A stretch of 45,523 bases of DNA from Corynebacterium sp. (GTDB lineage Bacteria > Actinomycetota > Actinomycetes > Mycobacteriales > Mycobacteriaceae), in contig NZ_JALAGU010000031.1 in assembly GCF_022712275.1 (NCBI RefSeq), forward strand, positions 1 to 45,523, written 5' to 3'. A model generated the notes under the pieces. The model worked only from the letters and a program-made list of their open reading frames with translations. It was not told the DNA's origin and searched no databases. The position numbers and the translations under genes are program-made. Shown here one piece after another: positions 16,201 to 22,249 of the stretch. Each line of letters begins with the position of its first letter. The stretch's first letter is position 1.

Positions 16201-16400
16201 TGCTGTCCAAGGCGAAGATCCCCGATCAGCTGCCGCCGCCCGGTGCCCAGCTGGTGCACGTCGCAGCCGCGGCGGGGTGGGATCCGGCGGACTCGCAGGG
16301 GTTCCTCGACAATTACCTCAAGAAGACCCGCCGGGCCCGCCGCGTCGTAGACCGCGTGTTCTGGGGCGAGGAAGTCGTGGACGCCCAGTACGACGAATGA
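13254..16400 (+). CDS. glnE: Glutamine synthetase adenylyltransferase/deadenylase
   Basis: 1048 residues. A two-headed nucleotidyltransferase that attaches AMP to, or phosphorolytically removes it from, a tyrosine of glutamine synthetase, here most likely the glnA product at 35724-37160. The N-terminal deadenylase head has KCGALELNYISDVDVIFV (about residue 247) and the C-terminal adenylylase head GMGRLGGAELSYRSDADVLF (about residue 745), each with the G-G-x9-DxD nucleotidyltransferase signature. Helical GlnD-UR_UTase-like domains follow each (VEFAVQLLQLVHG; VEWTVQLLTLQHC). GTG 13254 is preceded by AGGACGG; the open frame from 13167 adds no conserved sequence. It directly follows glnA2 as in other corynebacteria and mycobacteria. 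Confidence 0.95.
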   Translation: MNQPRTSRSRIPSAASLGLSRPHAAADLAALGWDTEKRLDLLWTLAATGDPDQALNNIVRLMQATDDPGGLQDRLDTDHVFRVRLLGLFGASTLLGDHVVANPEIWPLFGEDLPGGRSMLATMLDSVGAEEVEGVDEDGNPLHADDSLLRRATVTGAEADRAMRTAYRTILARVAAIDLAGTFVPRRGEAPTPKGRAGYPDFVPFEVIADRLADAADAALTAALSVAVAKVFPTGPVPVKIAVLAMGKCGALELNYISDVDVIFVAEPADASTTRLAGEFINIGCRCFFEVDAALRPEGKHGALVRTLDSHLTYYRRWASTWEFQALLKARPMTGDLDLGRAYVDELAPMVWTASQREDFVPDVQAMRRRVIENVPEELKSRELKLGSGGLRDVEFAVQLLQLVHGRADESLRVLSTVEALNALVAGGYVGREDGRTLIACYSFMRLLEHRMQLSHLKRTHLLPEVSDRASRTRLARTSGLVAEGTRTLAEELEARVRATGRQIRQLHNKLFYRPLLTSVVEMSVDELRLTPEAAQRQLAALGYRYPDRAMDHLAALASGGTRRARVQAVILPSLMEWLSETVDPDAGLLAYRKLSEAASDRSWFLRLLRDENIVGQRLMKILGTSPYVSDLFLAAPDAVKLLSDGATKPKLMEKDASVISHSLVAAAGRYTDPDKAIAVARSLRRTELARVAAADLLGMMELPEVARSLSWVWDAVLEAALSAEIRAWEDANHRNAPAVISVIGMGRLGGAELSYRSDADVLFVCEPAGNAGDAAGHDEDGDGEAGTTNDAVTWSIGIVDRLRARLAKPSLDPPLEVDLDLRPEGRSGASVRTLESYRAYYERWGETWEYQALLRATWVAGDKDLGIRFLRTIDPFRYPEGGADQKTVQEVRRMKARVDGERLPRGANRATHTKLGRGGLADVEWTVQLLTLQHCHRIPTLHNTSTLEVLEEIRIAGLLSEFDVVTLQDAWITASHARNALVLSKAKIPDQLPPPGAQLVHVAAAAGWDPADSQGFLDNYLKKTRRARRVVDRVFWGEEVVDAQYDE

Positions 16401-16420
16401 TTTCGGGCAGGGCCCGGGTG

Positions 16421-16439
16421 CTGGGGTAGGCTCACCTTC
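16421..16439. promoter_or_regulatory. Putative DtxR box of hmuUV
   Basis: CTGGGGTAGGCTCACCTTC fits TWAGGTWAGSCTWACCTWA at 14 of 19 positions and contains a TAGGCT -10 hexamer (16427-16432) 8 bases before the hmuU GTG. Bound repressor would cover both promoter and start of a leaderless mRNA. Confidence 0.65.
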
Positions 16440-16440
16440 C

Positions 16441-17493
16441 GTGAAAATGCTTGCGGACCACCGGGCGATACTCGAACACCGGAAGGCGGTGCGGTGGACC
16501 ACCCTGGGCATCCTCGTCGCTCTTCTGGTGGTCGCTGTGGTGGTGAATCTCGTTCTAGGCCAGTACACACTGTCACCCGGTGAGGTGGTCAAGGCACTGG
16601 CTGCCGGACCGGACGACAATTCGGTGACGGGGGCGAACGTACTGTGGCACATCCGGCTGCCACGTATCGTCCTGTGTCTGCTCGTCGGGGCGGCCCTGGC
16701 CGTGGCCGGCACCCTGCTGCAGGGACTCTTCGGCAATCCGCTGACCGAGCCCAGCGTCATCGGTGTGACCTCCGGTGCCGGGGTGGGTGCCGCGGTGGGC
16801 ATCGTGTTCAACCTGGCCTTCCTCGGCTCGGCGACGACGCCGCTGCTGGCCTTCATCGCCGGTGTGCTGACCACCGTGGTGATCTACAAGCTGTCCTCGA
16901 TGAACGGCGAGGTCAAGGTCCTCACCCTCGTGCTCACCGGTATCGCGGTGAACGCGGTGGCCGGCGCGATCATCTCCTTCATGGTCTTCCTCGCCCCGAC
17001 GTCCTCGCGTGAGCAGATCATCTTCTGGCAGATGGGGTCGCTCAACGGTGCGATGTGGAACCAGGTCGGCGTGGTCGTCGTGCCGCTGGTGCTCTGCATC
17101 ATCGCGTCCTGCGTCATCGCCGGGAAGATGGACCTGCTGAGCCTGGGGGAGCGGGCCGCCGGTCACGCCGGTGTGAACGTCGCCGCCATGCGCGTGGCGA
17201 TCATCGGACTGTCGACCGCCTTGGCGGCTCTGGCGGTGAGCTACGCCGGCATCATCGGCTTCGTCGGTCTCATCGTCCCGCACATCCTGCGTCAGGTCAT
17301 CGGTGCGTCCAACCGCTGGCTGGTCCCGCTCAGCGCGGTCGGCGGTGCGGTCCTGCTGCTCATCGCCGATGTCGCGGCGCGCACCCTCATCGCCTACGCA
17401 GACCTGCCGATCGGCATCTTCACCGCGCTGGTCGGTGGCCCGACGTTCTTCATTCTCCTGCGGCGCATGCTGAAGAAAGGTGGTGTCGCATGA
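16441..17493 (+). CDS. hmuU: FecCD-family iron/heme ABC transporter permease
   Basis: 350 residues, about ten transmembrane helices, membrane subunit of an importer for heme (or a siderophore). Family motifs: WHIRLPRIVLCLLVGAALA, AGTLLQGLFGNPLTEPSVIG, WQMGSLN and GFVGLIVPHILRQVIG (ATPase-contact EAA-like loop), ending PTFFILLRRML. GTG 16441 follows a -10 hexamer inside a DtxR-like box. Stop overlaps the hmuV start (ATGA). Heme is favoured because hmuO is the next gene and htaA is nearby, but there is no HmuT-type binding lipoprotein in the operon. Confidence 0.85.
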   Translation: MKMLADHRAILEHRKAVRWTTLGILVALLVVAVVVNLVLGQYTLSPGEVVKALAAGPDDNSVTGANVLWHIRLPRIVLCLLVGAALAVAGTLLQGLFGNPLTEPSVIGVTSGAGVGAAVGIVFNLAFLGSATTPLLAFIAGVLTTVVIYKLSSMNGEVKVLTLVLTGIAVNAVAGAIISFMVFLAPTSSREQIIFWQMGSLNGAMWNQVGVVVVPLVLCIIASCVIAGKMDLLSLGERAAGHAGVNVAAMRVAIIGLSTALAALAVSYAGIIGFVGLIVPHILRQVIGASNRWLVPLSAVGGAVLLLIADVAARTLIAYADLPIGIFTALVGGPTFFILLRRMLKKGGVA

Positions 17494-18326
17494 CCGGCAC
17501 TCAGGACACGGCACTTCTCGTCGCCGACTCGGTGACCGCGGAACTCGGTGGACGTGAGATCCTGCACGGACTCGACCTCACCCTGCACTCCGGGGAGGTC
17601 CTCGGACTCATCGGCCCGAACGGTGCCGGCAAGTCGACTCTGCTCGCCGTGTTGGCGGGGGACACCCACCCCACCACCGGTACCGTGACACTGCTCGACC
17701 GTGACTACCACGACTACACACCGCGTGACGCCGCCCGCGCCCGCGCGGTCATGCTGCAGGACTCGACGGTCTCCTTCGCCCATCTGGTCCGCGATGTCGT
17801 GGAGATGGGCCGGGCGGCCTGGCCGAAGGACCCGGGCCGGGACGCCGGGATCGTGGACGCCTGCCTCGCCGAGGTCGGTATGGACCACATGCAGCACCGG
17901 GAGATCACCACCCTGTCCGGTGGTGAGCGGGCCCGCGTCGCCCTGGCCCGGGTGATGGCGCAGCAGGCCCGCTGCGTCATGCTCGACGAACCGACCGCGG
18001 CGATGGACATCGGCCACCAGGAGCGCACCATGCACAGTGCGCGCCGGGTGGCGGAGCGTCCCGGCGACGACGGCGAGAGCAGGGGAGTGATCGTGGTACT
18101 CCACGACCTCAACCTCGCCGCCCGCTACTGCGACCGGCTCGCCCTGCTGTGTGACGGCCGGATCGTCGTCGCGGGGACGCCGCGGGAGGTGTGCACCTCC
18201 GAGCGGCTCTCAGAGGTCTACCAGTGGCCGGTCAGCGTCAGTGAGGTGGACGGCCAGCTGTGGATCCGTCCGACCCCGGGAGCAGGGCTTCCGGGTGGTC
18301 AACCGGACAATCAACCTTTCGGATGA
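17490..18326 (+). CDS. hmuV: Heme/iron ABC transporter ATP-binding protein
   Basis: 278 residues. Drives import through the HmuU-type permease. Walker A GPNGAGKST, Q-loop MLQD, signature LSGGE, Walker B CVMLDEPT, D-loop and H-loop VLHDLNLAARYCDR are all present, so it should be an active ATPase. The MGRAAW and LSEVYQWPV segments fit HmuV/FecE proteins. About 10 extra residues (ERPGDDGESRG) are inserted before the H-loop strand. It overlaps hmuU by 4 bases and is followed by the hmuO promoter. Confidence 0.87.
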   Translation: MTGTQDTALLVADSVTAELGGREILHGLDLTLHSGEVLGLIGPNGAGKSTLLAVLAGDTHPTTGTVTLLDRDYHDYTPRDAARARAVMLQDSTVSFAHLVRDVVEMGRAAWPKDPGRDAGIVDACLAEVGMDHMQHREITTLSGGERARVALARVMAQQARCVMLDEPTAAMDIGHQERTMHSARRVAERPGDDGESRGVIVVLHDLNLAARYCDRLALLCDGRIVVAGTPREVCTSERLSEVYQWPVSVSEVDGQLWIRPTPGAGLPGGQPDNQPFG

Positions 18327-18328
18327 TG

Positions 18329-18347
18329 TGAGGTCAGGTCACCCTTG
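18329..18347. promoter_or_regulatory. Putative DtxR box of hmuO
   Basis: TGAGGTCAGGTCACCCTTG matches the DtxR consensus at 13 of 19 positions and lies just before a TACCCT -10 candidate (18350-18355). hmuO of C. diphtheriae and C. glutamicum is known to be under iron and heme control. Confidence 0.55.
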
Positions 18348-18375
18348 GTTACCCTCGTGGAGCACGATGCACGAG

Positions 18376-18395
18376 GACCGTACATGACCGTACAT
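18376..18395 (+). repeat. Perfect tandem 10-mer in the hmuO leader
   Basis: GACCGTACAT occurs twice back to back (18376-18385, 18386-18395), between the promoter and the hmuO SD (GGAGGA, 18398-18403). It could bind a heme-responsive response regulator (HrrA/ChrA type) or be incidental. It also creates an in-frame ATG at 18384. Confidence 0.5.
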
Positions 18396-18410
18396 ACGGA
18401 GGAACCGATC

Positions 18411-19055
18411 ATGACCACTGCTCTCCCCGCTCTGAGCCTGTCGGAGCGTCTGCGTGGGGAAACCCGCCAGGCGCACGACAAGGCCGAGCACTCGTCCTTC
18501 ATGGAGGAGCTGCTCGGCGGAGAGCTGGATGCCGCCGCTTTCATCGCCCTGCAGGAACAGGCTCTCCTGTTCTACACGGCGCTGGAAGAGGCGGTCGAGG
18601 CCTGCGCGGGTGACTCCCGCCTGGCCGATATCGCCGACCGGCAGCTCGACCGCCGGTCCGCGTTGGTCGCCGATCTCACCGTCCTCGGTGGCACCGTGAA
18701 TGCAGAGCCGCTCCCTGAAACGGCCGCGTATGTCGCCGAACTGCAGCGCATCGGCCGGGACGGCGACGTCCCGGCACTGATCGCCCACCACTACACCCGC
18801 TACCTGGGTGACCTGGCGGGTGGCCAGGTGATCGGCCGTCTGATGGGACGCCACTACGGCGTCGCCTCCGAGGGCCTCACCTTCTATGATTTCCCGCACA
18901 TCCCGAAGCCGAAGGTCTACCGGGACGGCTACCGCGCCGCCCTGGACGCCCTGCAGCTCACCGAGGAGGAGCAGCAGCACCTCCTCGACGCCTCCTCGGA
19001 CGCGTTCGCGTTCAACTCGGGCGTCTTCGAGGGACTGGAGCGGGCCCGGGGGTGA
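18411..19055 (+). CDS. hmuO: Heme oxygenase
   Basis: 214 residues. Cleaves heme to biliverdin, CO and iron in the cytoplasm. The proximal heme ligand is His22 in TRQAHDKAEHSSFM, as in C. diphtheriae HmuO. The distal helix YLGDLAGGQVIGRLMGRHYG keeps the Gly pair and the catalytic Asp. ATG 18411 (MTTAL) matches the N-terminus of known HmuO and has SD GGAGGA 7 bases upstream; ATG 18384 and GTG 18345 are in-frame but less likely. A DtxR-like box and a tandem 10-mer lie upstream. Confidence 0.96.
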   Translation: MTTALPALSLSERLRGETRQAHDKAEHSSFMEELLGGELDAAAFIALQEQALLFYTALEEAVEACAGDSRLADIADRQLDRRSALVADLTVLGGTVNAEPLPETAAYVAELQRIGRDGDVPALIAHHYTRYLGDLAGGQVIGRLMGRHYGVASEGLTFYDFPHIPKPKVYRDGYRAALDALQLTEEEQQHLLDASSDAFAFNSGVFEGLERARG

Positions 19056-19068
19056 CTCCCCACCCAAG

Positions 19069-19087
19069 ATAGGCTAGGCTCACGGAA
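19069..19087. promoter_or_regulatory. Putative DtxR box upstream of the heme-oxygenase-like gene
   Basis: ATAGGCTAGGCTCACGGAA matches the DtxR consensus at 14 of 19 positions and contains two overlapping TAGGCT -10 hexamers (19070-19075, 19075-19080). It gives the downstream gene its own iron-controlled promoter. Confidence 0.65.
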
Positions 19088-19101
19088 GAAAGGTGGTGGA
19101 C

Positions 19102-19770
19102 GTGAACGCACAGCATGCATTCCCGGCAGACTCCGGGGACAGAACAGATGTGGTTGCGTCCGCCGCTGAGCTGGTGGACACCGTCACCGGGGCCGTGACG
19201 GAGTGCCTCGGCCGGTCGGCCGTGGTCCGGCGGCTGTCCGAAGGCTCGTTGCCTTTCGCCGGGCGTGTCGCCTGGCTGGAGCAGCACTGGGAGGGACTGC
19301 GCATCCTGGGGGACTGCGCCCTCCTTCCCGCTGGCGTGCGGACGGAACTCACCGCCACGACCGGTTCCCTCAACCGGGCCCTTGACCGGGCCCACGCGAG
19401 CGCCCGGTGGCGCGACCGGCACGTGACGATGCCGTCGATGTTCACCTTCCGCCGCCACGTCACCGACCTCAGGGACAACGGTGACCTGCTCGGGCTGACC
19501 GCCCAGGCGTACGTGCGTCTCCTGGCGGCCGGGGTCGGCTCCGGTCTGACCAGTGCCGTGGACGGCGTCGGCTCCGGTGAGGGGCTCAACCGGCTGCTGT
19601 GCCCGATGGTCTCCGGGGACGAAGACCTCGAGCGGCTGTCCGAGGAACTCAGTGCCGGCCTGCTCATGGTCATGCAGCACGGATCGGACGTGTGCCGTGC
19701 CTACCAGGGGGCGGTCACCGACGCCTCCTGTGCGGTGACCGTCTCGACGATCCGTCACGCCCTGCGGTGA
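19102..19770 (+). CDS. Divergent heme-oxygenase-like protein lacking the heme ligand
   Basis: 222 residues. It aligns by eye along its length with HmuO next door: SAVVRRLSEGSLPFAGRVAW and LEQHWEGLRILGD match SSFMEELLGGELDAAAFIAL and QEQALLFYTALEE, and LTAQAYVRLLAAGVGSGLT matches IAHHYTRYLGDLAGGQVI. The proximal His is replaced by Thr (about residue 33), the distal Asp by Ala, and the GG pair by GS. It is therefore unlikely to be a normal heme oxygenase; a heme chaperone, a regulator, or a heme-oxygenase-like oxidase with other chemistry is possible. GTG 19102 is favoured by GAAAGG upstream; GTG 19093 is an alternative. Its DtxR-like box indicates iron control. Its stop overlaps the Nudix gene (GTGA). 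Confidence 0.7.
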   Translation: MNAQHAFPADSGDRTDVVASAAELVDTVTGAVTECLGRSAVVRRLSEGSLPFAGRVAWLEQHWEGLRILGDCALLPAGVRTELTATTGSLNRALDRAHASARWRDRHVTMPSMFTFRRHVTDLRDNGDLLGLTAQAYVRLLAAGVGSGLTSAVDGVGSGEGLNRLLCPMVSGDEDLERLSEELSAGLLMVMQHGSDVCRAYQGAVTDASCAVTVSTIRHALR

Positions 19771-20210
19771 GCGCGGAGATCCGCGTCAGTGCCGTCGCTT
19801 TCCTGCGTCCCGACGCTGAGCACCGCACCGAAGTCCTGACCGTGCGCAAGCGCGGCACGGACCTGTACCAGTTCCCCGGAGGCAAGCCTGAACCGGGGGA
19901 GAGCCCGGTTCAGGCAGCCGTCCGTGAGGTCCACGAGGAGACCGGCGTCCTGTTGTCCGCCGCGTCCCTCCGTCCGGTGGGTCGCTACCGCGCGCCGGCC
20001 GCGAACGAGGACGGACACACCGTCGTCGCCGACGTCTTCACCACGGTGTGGACCGGTGGCACGCCCACGCCGGCCGCAGAGATCGCCGAGAACCGGTGGG
20101 CACCGTTGGGAACACCGGAGGACACCCCGGAGGACCCCGCGCACCCGCTGGCCCCGCTGATGTTCCGGGTGTTCCCGGCTATCGCGGCAGGGCTTCCCGA
20201 CGCGCGGTGA
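19767..20210 (+). CDS. Nudix hydrolase
   Basis: 147 residues. The full Nudix box is present (GGKPEPGES, then REVHEETGV), so it should hydrolyse a nucleoside-diphosphate-linked substrate with Mg2+. The MutT-like start (VSAVAFLRP) and the FPGGK motif suggest (d)NTP pool cleaning such as 8-oxo-dGTP. GTG 19767 overlaps the heme-oxygenase-like stop by 4 bases, so both are translated from one iron-regulated mRNA. The last 32 bases overlap the convergent glycosyltransferase gene. Confidence 0.85.
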   Translation: MSAEIRVSAVAFLRPDAEHRTEVLTVRKRGTDLYQFPGGKPEPGESPVQAAVREVHEETGVLLSAASLRPVGRYRAPAANEDGHTVVADVFTTVWTGGTPTPAAEIAENRWAPLGTPEDTPEDPAHPLAPLMFRVFPAIAAGLPDAR

Positions 20211-21420
20211 GTGCCCACCAGGCTGTGGTGCACAGGATCCCCAGGATCCCGATATTGCGCAGCGCGAGGAACAGTACACCCTCCTTCGACGGCGGGGCAG
20301 ACATCAACCAGTCGTAGTAGACCGGGTAGACGGCCGTCGTCAGTACGGCGGTGACCAGCACCTCCAGTGCCAGGACAACCACGATCCGGCGTCGACTCAC
20401 CAGCAGTGCCACGGCCACCAGCGGGGTCAGCCAGGTGATGTACTGCGGGGAGAAGACCTTGTTCGTCGCGATGATCAGTGCGACCAGGAAGACACTGAAG
20501 GCCAGGGCCTGCATTGACGACCAGTCGTCGCGTACCAGCCGGGTGACCGCCCACCCGACGGCGATGAGCACCATGGCCACGGTCGCCACCGAGGCTACGC
20601 CCGTCATGATTCCGGCGCCGGGCCCGGTGATCTCGAAACTCTTCGACGCCGCGTAGCCGATGTGCCAGCGGTCGTCCCCGGCGGCGGCGAAGGCCGCGGC
20701 CACCATCACCGGGGTGGCGAAGACCGACTCGATCTGCAGCCCGCGGTCGGACTGGTAGTCCAGTGGTGAGGTCAGTCCGTCGGTGCCGGAGATCACGAGC
20801 ACCACGACGCAGAGAACGGCGAGGGAGGCGAAGAACCAGAGCACCCGGGCCCAGGTGGAGCGTCGTCGCCATCCCCCGACCAGCGCCGCCCCCAGCACAC
20901 CGGGCCACAGTTTCATCATCGTCGCCAGGGCCAGAGCGACGGTCGCGAGGCGGCGTCCCACCCGGGATCGGGCGAACAGCAGTGCGGCGAAGGCGGCGAC
21001 CGTCAGCGCAGGGAAGATGTCGAGTCGGGTCAGCACGATCGGCCCGGACAGGGCAATGAACAACGACCAGAACCATGCGGCCCGGTGCCCGGGGTCGCGG
21101 TCGACGTGGATCAGCCAGGCGGTGAAGGCCGCGGAGGTGAGGACGCAGAGTGCGACGAACCAGCGGATGTAGGCGTCCTCCCCGCCGGGAAGGATGTTGA
21201 CCAGCCGGGCGGGAAGCGTCCCGAACACCGGGTACTCGGTCATGGCGCCGGGCACGTAGTTGTTGACGCCGACGAAGTAGTAGTGGACGTCACCGGTGGA
21301 GGTGGCGAAGCGGTCGATCCAGATCACCGGGATCAGATGGGCGACCAGCCAGCCGAGCCAGACCACGGCGCGGGAGTGGTGAACCGGGGTCTGTGCGGCG
21401 ACGGGGGGAGGAGGAGTCAC
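20179..21420 (-). CDS. GT87/DUF2029-family polyprenyl-phosphate mannosyltransferase-like membrane protein
   Basis: 413 residues with about ten transmembrane helices. GT-C fold features: an acidic motif in the first external loop (DVHYYFVGVNNY), a TEYPVFG segment, RLDIFPAL and MKLWPG, matching actinobacterial alpha-mannosyl- and arabinosyl-transferases that build lipomannan/lipoarabinomannan from polyprenyl-phosphate sugars on the outer membrane face. The conserved FSPQYITWLTPL motif is near residue 335. GTG 21420 has GGAGG-like sequence only after it, so the start is uncertain. Divergent from the TauE gene. Confidence 0.8.
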   Translation of the reverse strand: MTPPPPVAAQTPVHHSRAVVWLGWLVAHLIPVIWIDRFATSTGDVHYYFVGVNNYVPGAMTEYPVFGTLPARLVNILPGGEDAYIRWFVALCVLTSAAFTAWLIHVDRDPGHRAAWFWSLFIALSGPIVLTRLDIFPALTVAAFAALLFARSRVGRRLATVALALATMMKLWPGVLGAALVGGWRRRSTWARVLWFFASLAVLCVVVLVISGTDGLTSPLDYQSDRGLQIESVFATPVMVAAAFAAAGDDRWHIGYAASKSFEITGPGAGIMTGVASVATVAMVLIAVGWAVTRLVRDDWSSMQALAFSVFLVALIIATNKVFSPQYITWLTPLVAVALLVSRRRIVVVLALEVLVTAVLTTAVYPVYYDWLMSAPPSKEGVLFLALRNIGILGILCTTAWWALTARREALPR

Positions 21421-21459
21421 ACGTCAAGATGGTATAGGGCGGCGGCTACAGTGTGGGGA

Positions 21460-22200
21460 ATGACCCCCGTCCTCCTCGTTTTCGTCACGATCCTCATCGG
21501 CTCCTGCATGCAGCGCGTGTCCGGTATGGGCGTCGGGATTCTCGGGGCGCCGGTGCTGTCACTGGCGATGGGGCCGGTCGAGGGCGTGATGGTCATCAAT
21601 GTCATCGCCGCGGTCAACGCCAGCCTGTCCACGTGGACGCAACGACGCACTGTCGACTGGCGGAAGTTCGCCCTCATCGGGTCGGTCATGGTGGTCGGTG
21701 CGGTGCCGGGGGCCTGGCTGATCACCGTCGTCAGCCCGGCGGTGCTGCAGATCATCGTCGGTGTGCTCATCCTTCTGGCGTTGGCTGTCACCACCGTCGG
21801 CAGGCGGTACGTCCCCGATGCGACGGGGAAGGCACCGGCCCTGGTCGCCGGTACCGTCGGCGGCTTCACGAACACGCTCGCCGGTGTCGCCGGCCCGGTG
21901 ATCACCGTCTACGCCCAGGCGTCCCACTGGGACCAGCGCACCTTCGCCGCCACGCTCCAGCCGCTGTTCATCGTCTCGGGGACGCTGAGCTTCATCATCA
22001 AGTGGCTCTCCGGTGCCGGTGACATCGGGTCGGAGCCGTGGGGTATCTGGCCGGCCGCGTTGGTGGCCATCGTCCTCGGCATTGCCGTGGGCACCCGGAT
22101 CGCACGGCGTATCGACCGCGCGACCGCACACCGGCTCGCGCTGTTCCTCGCCGCCGCCGGCGCGGCCACTGTGCTGGTGCGCGGTGCGGCGTCTCTGTGA
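21460..22200 (+). CDS. TauE/SafE-family permease
   Basis: 246 residues, about eight transmembrane helices in two similar halves (SGMGVGILGAPVLSLAMGP and GTVGGFTNTLAGVAGPVITV). The family exports sulfite, sulfoacetate or related organic anions; the substrate here is unknown. TACAGT (21447-21452) lies 7 bases before ATG 21460 (leaderless). It is followed by the MFS gene after 49 bases with its own promoter. Confidence 0.85.
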   Translation: MTPVLLVFVTILIGSCMQRVSGMGVGILGAPVLSLAMGPVEGVMVINVIAAVNASLSTWTQRRTVDWRKFALIGSVMVVGAVPGAWLITVVSPAVLQIIVGVLILLALAVTTVGRRYVPDATGKAPALVAGTVGGFTNTLAGVAGPVITVYAQASHWDQRTFAATLQPLFIVSGTLSFIIKWLSGAGDIGSEPWGIWPAALVAIVLGIAVGTRIARRIDRATAHRLALFLAAAGAATVLVRGAASL

Positions 22201-22249
22201 GGGTGACTGCGTTCCGTGTGATCGGACCACAGGTCTAGGGTGGGGAAAC

